Of a stretch of DNA of 64,000 bases, positions 40,873 through 48,649 are shown piece after piece. Within the stretch, counting starts at the first letter, position 1. Every line of letters begins with the position of its first letter. Both the position numbers and the translations under genes were made by a program. The notes under the pieces were generated by a model. That model made no database searches. It worked only from the letters and a program-made list of their open reading frames with translations, and had not been told where the DNA came from. Source of the DNA: Gluconacetobacter azotocaptans (GTDB lineage Bacteria; Pseudomonadota; Alphaproteobacteria; Acetobacterales; Acetobacteraceae). The stretch spans positions 1 to 64,000 of the forward strand of contig NZ_JABEQF010000007.1 in assembly GCF_014174355.1 (NCBI RefSeq), read 5' to 3'.

Positions 40873-41664
40873 TCAGAGGGTCTTGAGCATGCCGCCATCA
40901 ACAAAATAGGTGGAGCCGACGCTGTAGCTCGCCTTCTCCGAACATTGGAACACGAAGAAATTCGCCAGTTCCTCCGGCGTGCCAAAGCGCTTGATGGGCG
41001 CGTGCTCGTTCGCAACGCCCTGGAGATAGGCTTCCCAGTCGCCACCCGATTGCGCCGTCAGCTCCTTGGCCGTCTTGATCCAATCGGGTGTCAGAATCAG
41101 GCCCGGATTTATGCAATTGACGCGGATATTGTCGCCAATAACCTCCGTAGAGAGCGTCTTGGAAAACATCTGTAATGCCGCCTTCGTGACATTGTAGATC
41201 GGCTCGTACCACAGAGGCTGCGTCGCACAGATCGACGCATTATGAAGAATGACGCCCCCGCCGCGTCTTTTCATGCCTGGTACAAGACCGCGCGCCAGAC
41301 GTACGGCAGCCATGACATGCAGGTCCCAATAGAATTGCCATTTCGCATCTTCCGCCTCCATGACCGTTTCATTGGAGCCGGTACCCGCGTTGTTGATCAG
41401 TATGTCCGTGCCGCCAAACCCGTCGTCGACGCCCCGAAGAACCGCATCGACCCCCTCCGCGGTCGCCACATCCGCCGCTATACCTATCGCCCGCACGCCG
41501 AAATCCGCAGACAATTGCCCTGCCGCCTCGTCCAGCCGGTCCTTGTGCCGCGCTACCAGCACAAGGTCGACGCCTTCAGCGGCCAACCCCTTCGCTACAG
41601 CCAGCCCGATACCGACACTGGCGCCCGTAATGACCGCAACCTTACCTTTCAGGCCCAAATCCAT
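40873..41664 (-). CDS. SDR-family oxidoreductase
   Basis: 263-residue classical short-chain dehydrogenase: cofactor loop TGASVGIGLAVAKGLA, NNAGTGS, catalytic serine in HNASICATQ, YNVTKAAL with the Tyr-x-x-x-Lys pair, and CINPGLILTPDW. The VLVARHKDRL after the second strand favours NADP(H). It lies between the AraC regulator and the sugar-binding protein on the same strand and probably oxidises or reduces a sugar, polyol or keto-acid. Exact substrate unknown. Confidence 0.9.
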   Translation of the reverse strand: MDLGLKGKVAVITGASVGIGLAVAKGLAAEGVDLVLVARHKDRLDEAAGQLSADFGVRAIGIAADVATAEGVDAVLRGVDDGFGGTDILINNAGTGSNETVMEAEDAKWQFYWDLHVMAAVRLARGLVPGMKRRGGGVILHNASICATQPLWYEPIYNVTKAALQMFSKTLSTEVIGDNIRVNCINPGLILTPDWIKTAKELTAQSGGDWEAYLQGVANEHAPIKRFGTPEELANFFVFQCSEKASYSVGSTYFVDGGMLKTL

Positions 41665-41684
41665 AATAATTCTCCTGATTTTCT

Positions 41685-42653
41685 CTATTGCAGGTGCTGG
41701 CCGTGCACGCCGGCCGACTTCTCGCCGTGGATTTCGCCTGATCCCGCCTCATGTTTCATCAGGCGACGGACGTCTCGCCTGTATCGTGAAGGGGTTGTCT
41801 GGCGAAGCTGGAGAAACTGCCTGTTAAAATTGGACAGGTTACTGAACCCGGTGGCCGCGCTGATGTCGGAAACCGATTGGTCCGTTGTCATCAGCAACTG
41901 ACATGCCCTTCCGATCCTCAGCTTTTTCATAAAAGATACGAACGTGTCGCCAGTGGCGCGCCGGAACTGCCGAGAGAACGCCGACGCGGATAGCCCCACC
42001 TCTTTCGCCATTTCGGCTTGATTATAGAAAACGACGTTATTCTCTATTATGTTCCTTATTATCAAATCTATTTTTTCTGTCTCCATGTTATCCAAAGACA
42101 GATTCAGTCCTGCGCTGCATAATGTTCGACGCGGGCACCGGGCCAGATCGAGCAACAGATCGATAAGGGCAGGAATCCGCGCGGCATCATCCATCGTGCC
42201 GATTTCGATAAGGCGCGTACCAAGGCAAGCAACCGCCGGGCCAAGGAATTCGACCCCATATCGTGACGCCGAGAGAAGATCCTGCAGGACATCAAGTTCC
42301 GGGCAGAGCGTCATAAGCCCGTCAAACCATGAACGGCTGACCTGCAGAACCACATTGCGGTCCTGCACGACCTCGCCCGGTGTCACGTCACTAAACCAGC
42401 CGTGCGGCACATTCGGCCCGATCAGAACAAGATTTCCCGGCGTGAAAAATCCGAAATAGTCGCCAACCACATACTGACCACCTCCCTTGGTGATCAGATG
42501 CAGTTCATATTCGGGGTGATAATTCCATCGGGCACATGGCGCCGGATAATCATGCGTATGCCAGACAAAGCTATTGCGCGGCTCGCGACGCACAATTTCA
42601 AATACAGGTATCTCCGCACGCGCCTTTCGGGCCGAAGAAGTGCTGTATACCAT
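41685..42653 (-). CDS. AraC-family transcriptional regulator
   Basis: 322 residues. N-terminal cupin-like sensor (HPEYELHLITKGGGQYVVGDY, GPNVPHGWF) and a C-terminal double helix-turn-helix (AEMAKEVGLSASAFSRQFRRATG and SVSDISAATGFSNLSNFNRQF). It is the likely activator of the polyol/sugar cluster, responding to a sugar. Gene order on the minus strand is zinc dehydrogenase, AraC, SDR, binding protein; spacings of 62, 20 and 63 bases allow one transcript. Confidence 0.93.
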   Translation of the reverse strand: MVYSTSSARKARAEIPVFEIVRREPRNSFVWHTHDYPAPCARWNYHPEYELHLITKGGGQYVVGDYFGFFTPGNLVLIGPNVPHGWFSDVTPGEVVQDRNVVLQVSRSWFDGLMTLCPELDVLQDLLSASRYGVEFLGPAVACLGTRLIEIGTMDDAARIPALIDLLLDLARCPRRTLCSAGLNLSLDNMETEKIDLIIRNIIENNVVFYNQAEMAKEVGLSASAFSRQFRRATGDTFVSFMKKLRIGRACQLLMTTDQSVSDISAATGFSNLSNFNRQFLQLRQTTPSRYRRDVRRLMKHEAGSGEIHGEKSAGVHGQHLQ

Positions 42654-42715
42654 TGTTTCTGTTCTTCTTCCCGAGCACAGGATAGATTTCGATGGGCGTT
42701 TTCCGGTTACGGACC

Positions 42716-43759
42716 CTACATCATCCGAATCTGCAACTTCACATCCGCAGGTCGGCCAGACGCCGCGCGCTCGAACGCCTCGATCGAGTCCGCGAAATTG
42801 TAGGTCCCTGAAATCAGCGGCTTCAGGTCGACCTTGCCCGACGCGATCAGCGCGATTGCCCGGTCATAGACATTGGCGTAGCGGAACACGGTCTCGATTG
42901 TGATTTCCTTGGCCTGGGCGGCAACGATGTCGAATGACACCTTGTCCACCGGCATCCCCACCAGCACCAGCGTACCGCCGGGATGCACGACGGCCAGTGC
43001 ATCGTCATAGACGCGCGGGCTGCCGCTGGCCTCGAACACCACGTCCGCGCCCCAGCCTTCACCACATTCCGCCCGCACGGCATCGCGCAGCGAACTTTGC
43101 GCGACATTGACGGGGATGATGCCGGCATAGCGTCCCGCGATTTCCAGCTTCGGGGCCGCAATGTCCGACACGATGACTTTGCCTGCGCCGGCGCCAAGGG
43201 CCGCCAACGCCACCATTATCCCGATCGGCCCGCAGCCCGTCACCACGCAGGTATCGCCGGGCTTGATCTTCGCCTTCACGGCGGCCTGCACGCCGATCGC
43301 AAAGGGTTCGACCATCGCACCGTCGGCAAAGCTGACATTGTCCGGCAGGCGGTAGGTGAAGGCGGCAGGGTGCACCACCAGCGGGGTGAGACATCCATGC
43401 ACCGGCGGCGTCGCCCAGAAGGTGACGGCGGGATCGACGTTATAGATACCGAGCTTCGATGCGCGCGAGGTCGGGTCGGGGATGCCCGGCTCCATGCAGA
43501 CCCGATCGCCGACCTTCAGATTTGTGACCGCCGCGCCGATCTCCACCACGACGCCCGAGCCCTCGTGGCCCAGCACCATCGGTTCCTCGACCACGAAATG
43601 GCCGATCCGGCCATGGGTGTAATAATGCACATCACTGCCGCAGATGCCCACCGTGCTGATCTGCACCCGCACGTCGCGCGGCCCTAGCGTTTCGGGAATG
43701 TCGATGTCGCGCAAGGAGAGAACGTCCTTGCGTTCGAGAACGAGAGCGACGGCCATCAT
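42716..43759 (-). CDS. Zinc-dependent polyol dehydrogenase (xylitol/sorbitol dehydrogenase family)
   Basis: 347 residues, medium-chain dehydrogenase. Catalytic-zinc ligands are visible: Cys in [14 protein letters not shown], His-Glu in [14 protein letters not shown] and Glu in [13 protein letters not shown]. The structural-zinc cysteines are absent, as in animal sorbitol and yeast xylitol dehydrogenases ([18 protein letters not shown] replaces them). NAD-binding [17 protein letters not shown] with Asp in [10 protein letters not shown] predicts NAD preference. It would oxidise xylitol or sorbitol to the 2-ketose. Confidence 0.92.
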   Translation of the reverse strand: MMAVALVLERKDVLSLRDIDIPETLGPRDVRVQISTVGICGSDVHYYTHGRIGHFVVEEPMVLGHEGSGVVVEIGAAVTNLKVGDRVCMEPGIPDPTSRASKLGIYNVDPAVTFWATPPVHGCLTPLVVHPAAFTYRLPDNVSFADGAMVEPFAIGVQAAVKAKIKPGDTCVVTGCGPIGIMVALAALGAGAGKVIVSDIAAPKLEIAGRYAGIIPVNVAQSSLRDAVRAECGEGWGADVVFEASGSPRVYDDALAVVHPGGTLVLVGMPVDKVSFDIVAAQAKEITIETVFRYANVYDRAIALIASGKVDLKPLISGTYNFADSIEAFERAASGRPADVKLQIRMM

Positions 43760-44394
43760 CTTTCCTCCCGCGGCCTTTTCGACGGGTCTGTCGGGGCCGC
43801 TTGTTGTTGCCCCAATTTAGAGACGAGCGCCGACGCAGGCGTCTAGATCGTTTTCTTCCGACGGCTGATACTCTTTTGCGTACTCCTCAAATCGTGATCC
43901 GGAATGGAAATTCCGTTCGGTTTGACTACCGCTCCTGGCGGGATCGTCGCCGCAGATTTGGAACATCGGGAAGTAACCCGCCCCGGAATTGCCGCGGCCT
44001 GTCATCTCGAATGATGCGGCCCTGCGGACCTAATCCAACAGGGCTACAGGGAGGCACAGAAGCCTGGCGCAGGATCTCGTGGACCTGCCGCCACCCCTGA
44101 GGCGTCGAGGCATAGTTCGCGCACGCGCGAATAACAGTCCAATTGGACCGGACTTGCCGAATGCAACGGTCTCGCGCCATCCGTTCATCGGATAATCCGG
44201 CCGTCAAAGGGCATTCATATCCTGCAGGTATTCGGCAAAGTCGGCTGTTGCAACAGAGAAGCGCCCCGTCAGGAAATATGTCGGCGATCTCTTCCATCCG
44301 ATGGTCCACAAACCCCATCGGATGGATTGTCATGAGATATCAAATATTTATGCGCCGCTCCCGGACGGGACAGGGTACTCGGGGATCGGCAAGA
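43760..44394. other. Apparently gene-free, possibly decayed region
   Basis: 635 bases between the polyol dehydrogenase and the island border. Several open frames of 60-135 codons on both strands, none with family resemblance, good ribosome site or consistent codon use. It may include the dehydrogenase promoter and residue of older sequence that lay downstream of guaA before later events. I could not match any part to an insertion sequence. Confidence 0.4.
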
Positions 44395-44409
44395 ATCACT
44401 CCACTCGAT
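44395..44409. other. Candidate distal attachment site
   Basis: ATCACTCCACTCGAT, the same as ATCACTCCCACTCGAT at the guaA end except for one missing C, in the same orientation. Read on the minus strand it continues as ACCATCGAGTGGAGTGA, close to codons T-I-E-W-E-stop, the conserved end of GuaA. This suggests an att copy left by integration that later lost a base. Confidence 0.6.
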
Positions 44410-44669
44410 GGTCAATGGGTTTGAGTGCGCGTTGTAAGTATTGAGCTTTCCGCCCTCGCTCCAAACCCATACCAACTGCGATACCACCAGGGTAAGGGCG
44501 CTGGATTCGTGGATTCTATATGGTGATCCTTCCCATCATAAACGTGCGCGCATTGTAAACGAGCTTCGCGAGAATGCGGACCATAGGGCTGAGCTTCGCG
44601 GTGAGCCCGATCCGACAATGGGTTAGAACCATATCGTGGCCCCTATGACTCCAACAATGACTGTGAGGA

Positions 44670-45272
44670 TCATCCGGTAATTCCTGGTGTCGAGGCATCA
44701 GGCGGAGGGGGCCAGGGCGACCCGATTGCAGTGGTCGTCGCGGCCGTCGTGACGGTATTGGCAGCCGGTTGAGCTTGACCCGTCAACCTCGCTAATGCCT
44801 CACGCCTTTGGAGGTCTTCGATTTGACGTTGCTGTTGCAGTGCATTTGGATAGTAGACGCGACTAAAATCATCCATCCGCAACTGATCCGCTATGCCGAG
44901 ATCGATGGCCATCTCGCGGAGCAATTTACGGATGCGCTCATCCATCACATGAGGCGGAACATTGGGGGCACCCAAAGCTTGGAAAAGCTCCGCCCAGGCT
45001 TCACGCACTGCCGTAGAATGCGCAAACGCCACGTCAATCGAATTTAGAGCTCGCACCGAATCGTCAGCGTAGATTGTCGCGCGCGCCTGCATGATGGTCG
45101 TGAAGATATTGAGCTTAAAGCGGCGGACATCCTGGGCAATATCGCCCACCCGTCGCAGCGTCTCCGCCATTTTCGCGGCGGAAAGTGGGGCTCGCCAAGT
45201 GGCAATGGCTGCCGCGACGGCAGCGATGGCGCTAAGCCCCGCCGCAATGACGGCCGGATCGTTCCAGCTCAT
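44670..45272 (-). CDS. Membrane-anchored protein of unknown function
   Basis: 200 residues. N-terminal helix (AVIAAGLSAIAAVAAAIATW) probably anchors it; the remaining part is helical, with RRFKLNIFTTIMQARATIY and ALNSIDVAFAHSTAVREAW, a pattern I associate tentatively with the DUF6680 family. The C-terminus is Thr/Pro/Ala-rich and low in complexity. Its ATG follows the TAA of the preceding split gene by one base, so the two are translationally linked. Located behind hsdM in the island; an accessory or defence-associated role is only a guess. Confidence 0.65.
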   Translation of the reverse strand: MSWNDPAVIAAGLSAIAAVAAAIATWRAPLSAAKMAETLRRVGDIAQDVRRFKLNIFTTIMQARATIYADDSVRALNSIDVAFAHSTAVREAWAELFQALGAPNVPPHVMDERIRKLLREMAIDLGIADQLRMDDFSRVYYPNALQQQRQIEDLQRREALARLTGQAQPAANTVTTAATTTAIGSPWPPPPDASTPGITG

Positions 45273-45273
45273 G

Positions 45274-45635
45274 TTAGCTTTCTCGTGTTAGAGACCGCAT
45301 CTTTTTCAGCTTGACATTGACAGGACCAAGCGGCGTCTCGATTTTCAAGAAATCGAGTTGTTCAAACTCGCGCACCAGCGCAAGCGGGACTTCATAACTC
45401 ATCCCCGACGGCCCCGACGTACCCCCTGGATAACGGTGCCATTGGGCGGCACCCGCACGGTGACTTTGCCGGTTATCGGCTCCGAGTCAGCACCGGGTAA
45501 ATATTCACCGTCATAGAGCACTCCGAGCGGGTCAGCACCAACGATGATCCCACTTTGAAAAACGAACATCGCAAAGCCCTGTCCATTAGCGCCGGTCATG
45601 TAGGCCGCATACACGCCGTCAATCATTTTGGTCAT
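45274..45635 (-). pseudogene. Small conserved gene split by one-base frameshift (GrlR-like)
   Basis: From ATG 45635 the frame reads MIDGVYAAYMTGANGQGFAMF, SGIIVGADPLGVLYDGEYLPG, PPNGTVIQG and ends early at 45399. One base back at the G5 run (C5 on the plus strand, 45422-45426), the -1 frame continues GTSGPSGMSYEVPLALVREF, then LDFLKIETPLGPVNVKLKKMR, and stops at 45274. Joined it makes about 120 residues of a GrlR-like small protein. The tail is coherent and ends one base before the next gene, so it once was, or still is, part of the protein. Indel, sequencing error or -1 slippage are all possible. Confidence 0.65.
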
Positions 45636-45674
45636 GCGTGCTCTCCTGATTTCAGCCGAGACCTTAGCACCCCT

Positions 45675-47165
45675 TCATGCCACTTTCCCGAGCCCGGCTA
45701 AGACCTGCCGGAAGCTGGCCAACCCTGCTTCAAGGTTCTCGATGATCTCTTCAGCCAGCTCGTCCGGCTCGGGGAGGTTGTCGAGGTCGGTGAGGCTCTT
45801 GTCCTTGAGCCAGAAGACATCGAGGCTCGTCTTGTCGCGTGCGGTCAGTTCGTCATAGGTGAACTTACGCCAGCGGCCTTCGGGGTTCTTCACCGCATCC
45901 CATGTCGCCTTGCGCTTGTGGCGGTTCTGCGGGTTGTAGCATTTGATGAATTCCGCCAGATGCTCGAAGCGCAGCGGTTTCTTTTTCAGCGTGTGATGGA
46001 TGTTGGTGCGATAGTCGTAATACCAGACCTCCTTCGTCCAGGGGGCTTTGGCTGCCTCGCGGTTGTCGAAAAAGATCACGTTGGCCTTCACGCCGTTGGC
46101 GTAGAAGATTCCTGTCGGCAGGCGCAGGATGGTGTGCAGTTCCGTGGTCTTGAGCAGGTTCTGACGCACGGTTTCGCCCGCCCCGCCCTCGAACAGCACG
46201 TTGTCGGGCACGACAACGGCGGCGCGGCCCGTGGTTTTCAGCATCGTGCGGATGTGCTGAACGAAATTAAGCTGCTTGTTCGAAGTCGTGGCCCAGAAAT
46301 CCTGTCGGTTATAGGTGAGGTCGTCCGTCTCCTCCTCGCCAGCCTCGTTGGTGAAGCTCATGGAGCTTTTCTTGCCGAAGGGCGGATTGGCGAGCACATA
46401 GTCGAAGCTCTGCGCGCTGGGCGCGACCAGGGCATCGTTGGGCGAAATCAACACATCGCCGTCGATCTCGCCGATGTTGTGCAAAAACATGTTCATCAGG
46501 CACAGGCGGCGCGTGTTGGCGACGATCTCGTTACCGTAAAAGGTCTTGTGCTTGAGGAAAGTTTTTTGATCCCGATCCAGCCTGTAATTCGCGGGGTTGG
46601 TCAGGAAATCGTATGCGGCGAGGAAAAATCCGCCCGTGCCGCAGGCCGGATCGGCGATGGACTTACCCGGTTCCGGCCGAACGCATTCGACCATCGCCTT
46701 GATGAGCGCGCGCGGCGTGAAATATTGCCCCGCACCGGATTTGGTGTCCTCGGCATTCTTTTCGAGTAGGCCCTCGTAAATGTCGCCTTTGACATCGGCT
46801 CCCATGCTCACCCACTGCACCTCGTCGATCATGTCGATGAGGCGGTAGAGCTTCGCCGGGTCCTGAATCTTGTTCTGGGCCTTGGTGAAAATCTGCCCGA
46901 GCACATCCTTGCGCGTACCCAATTCGCGCAAAAGCGAAAGATAATGGGTTTCCAGCTCCGCCCCGCGCTTGGCCTTCAGGTTCGGCCAGGTGTATTGGGG
47001 CGGGATGCCCACATCGCGCTTGTAAGGCGGCTTGGCGTATTCATCCGCCATCTTCAGGAAGATCAGATAGGTAAGCTGCTCCAGATAGTCGCCATAGCCC
47101 ACGCCATCGTCGCGTAGCGTGTTGCAGAAGCTCCAGACCTTGGAGACGATGGGGGCGGTGCTCAT
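45675..47165 (-). CDS. hsdM: Type I restriction-modification DNA methyltransferase subunit
   Basis: 496 residues. Methyltransferase motif I is DPACGTGGFFLAAYDFL and motif IV NPPFGKKSSM, the N6-adenine signature; N-terminal HsdM_N domain (FCNTLRDDGVGYGDYLEQLTYLIFLKM) and TGAGQYFTPRALIKAMV-type region (here SGAGQYFTPRALI) are present. With HsdS it methylates adenine in the recognition site. Its ATG overlaps the TGA of hsdS (ATGA). Full-length, no disruption seen. Confidence 0.96.
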   Translation of the reverse strand: MSTAPIVSKVWSFCNTLRDDGVGYGDYLEQLTYLIFLKMADEYAKPPYKRDVGIPPQYTWPNLKAKRGAELETHYLSLLRELGTRKDVLGQIFTKAQNKIQDPAKLYRLIDMIDEVQWVSMGADVKGDIYEGLLEKNAEDTKSGAGQYFTPRALIKAMVECVRPEPGKSIADPACGTGGFFLAAYDFLTNPANYRLDRDQKTFLKHKTFYGNEIVANTRRLCLMNMFLHNIGEIDGDVLISPNDALVAPSAQSFDYVLANPPFGKKSSMSFTNEAGEEETDDLTYNRQDFWATTSNKQLNFVQHIRTMLKTTGRAAVVVPDNVLFEGGAGETVRQNLLKTTELHTILRLPTGIFYANGVKANVIFFDNREAAKAPWTKEVWYYDYRTNIHHTLKKKPLRFEHLAEFIKCYNPQNRHKRKATWDAVKNPEGRWRKFTYDELTARDKTSLDVFWLKDKSLTDLDNLPEPDELAEEIIENLEAGLASFRQVLAGLGKVA

Positions 47166-48649
47166 GCGGCCTCCTTCTTGCCGTTCTTGTTGGCAGGCTG
47201 CTTCTTCGACTTCAACCTAATAGCCTGTTCGCGTATCCGGCTCAGAAGCTCAGAGGCTGGCTCATCTCGACTATCTTGAGCGACCAACCGCCCCGAAAAC
47301 GCCCTCTTGAATATCGCCAAGCGTAGCATTTCGTCTCGTTGAAGCCCGGCCTGTACCTCATCTTCCAGCCGCTCGATAATCGAAATTTTTGCCGCTAACT
47401 CATTGACGATTTTCTGTTGCTCTTTAACGGGAGCAAGCGGAAGCGTTATGTTTGAGACGCGCTCTTTATTAAGGGCTTTCTGATTATTCCCTGAGCCTAA
47501 CGTGCGAGTGACTTGGTATTGGTATTGTAGATACCAAAATAAATATTCAGGGACGCAGTCGGTCTCAGAGATGCGGATGGCAGCGGTATTTTGGTTGTGG
47601 CACGCTGAGATGTCTAGAATAGCGGCCTGCCCACGTGTCTTACCTTCACCAATCATGGCAAGCATAACGGTACCAGGGGGGTGGACCACGGTCGATGTGT
47701 GGGCGAGGCCGAGATCGGTAATTTGCTCTTTGGTCTTTTGAATTCGCTCAAAGCGAACTTCACCACTGCTCACCCAGCTAACACTGCCGCCCCAAAACTC
47801 ACTTCGGCTGCGACTTGGCGTCGCCCCAACGTATACGTCGAAAAGCTCGCCGAGCCGAATCCAAGCCCATACATCCGGCAACGTTGTAAGCTTTTCACGT
47901 TCTTCAGTAGACAAGGCATCCGTGTCCTTCGGATTGCGCGCGGCCTTACGGGTGCTCAGGCGCTTCCCTTGTCTAGGGGCACGCTCAGCCTGTATGCGAG
48001 CCACCAGCTCTTGGGCTGTCTCGAAAGCAGAGTTCTGATGAGTCCGCCATTCTTTCGTGAGTTCTCCCTCATAAGCAGATCGTAACACTACATGCCGATA
48101 CAATTTTAGCTGCTTTTGTGCTAGCAGGAGAGCGTCGCGCGCGCTGTCCTGCTGGGTTAGAAGAGTCTCAATTCTTTCTACGATCCGACGCTGTTCATTT
48201 ATCGGAGCAATCGGGAAAGCATAATTCCACAACAAATCAGGGTCGACATGTGGTGTTCCGCTGCCCTTTGCCCTTGAATTTATCTCAAGGTATTTGGATT
48301 GAAGAAAATAATAAGCGTAATCATTGATCATTCCGTCAAATCGGATTCGCACTAACGTGCTGCCAAGCGCACCCTTTACTCCTCGTCCAACCAACCCGGA
48401 CCGGGAACCGTCCCACACCATGAGGAAGTCGCCCTCGTCGCAGAACCTGCATTCGTCACCGTCGGTCCAACTCTTCACCTTACCTTCTTCAAAGGCCGCA
48501 ATGTCGATATAGGGAAAGCGAAAGCGCTCGTTTGGTTGTTCACTTTCGCGCTTTGGCTTCTTCCCCTTTTCGCTTTGCACAAACTCGCCAAGGCGCACCG
48601 TGGCCCAGGACGTCGGGAGGAGTTTGTGCGCTCCTTGCTCGGAATTCAT
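47162..48649 (-). CDS. hsdS: Type I restriction-modification specificity subunit
   Basis: 495 residues with two target-recognition domains, each followed by a conserved helix. First: LPTSWATVRLGEFVQ ... APINEQRRIVERIETLLTQQD; second: LPDVWAWIRLGELFDVYVGATPSR ... PVKEQQKIVNELAAKISIIERLEDEV. It decides the bipartite DNA sequence. Lower G+C than neighbours is normal for hsdS. It overlaps hsdR (ATGA at 48646-48649) and hsdM. The sequence recognised cannot be told from here. Confidence 0.95.
   Translation of the reverse strand: MNSEQGAHKLLPTSWATVRLGEFVQSEKGKKPKRESEQPNERFRFPYIDIAAFEEGKVKSWTDGDECRFCDEGDFLMVWDGSRSGLVGRGVKGALGSTLVRIRFDGMINDYAYYFLQSKYLEINSRAKGSGTPHVDPDLLWNYAFPIAPINEQRRIVERIETLLTQQDSARDALLLAQKQLKLYRHVVLRSAYEGELTKEWRTHQNSAFETAQELVARIQAERAPRQGKRLSTRKAARNPKDTDALSTEEREKLTTLPDVWAWIRLGELFDVYVGATPSRSRSEFWGGSVSWVSSGEVRFERIQKTKEQITDLGLAHTSTVVHPPGTVMLAMIGEGKTRGQAAILDISACHNQNTAAIRISETDCVPEYLFWYLQYQYQVTRTLGSGNNQKALNKERVSNITLPLAPVKEQQKIVNELAAKISIIERLEDEVQAGLQRDEMLRLAIFKRAFSGRLVAQDSRDEPASELLSRIREQAIRLKSKKQPANKNGKKEAA

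Noticed and set aside
43926-44333. 135-codon minus-strand frame left of the island
   Set aside because: No family resemblance and no clear start; considered a LysR or transposase remnant but no motif supports either.
44516-44698. Possible transposase-end fragment at the island's left edge
   Set aside because: Short frames around here looked faintly like an insertion-sequence tail, but no terminal inverted repeats or catalytic residues could be found.
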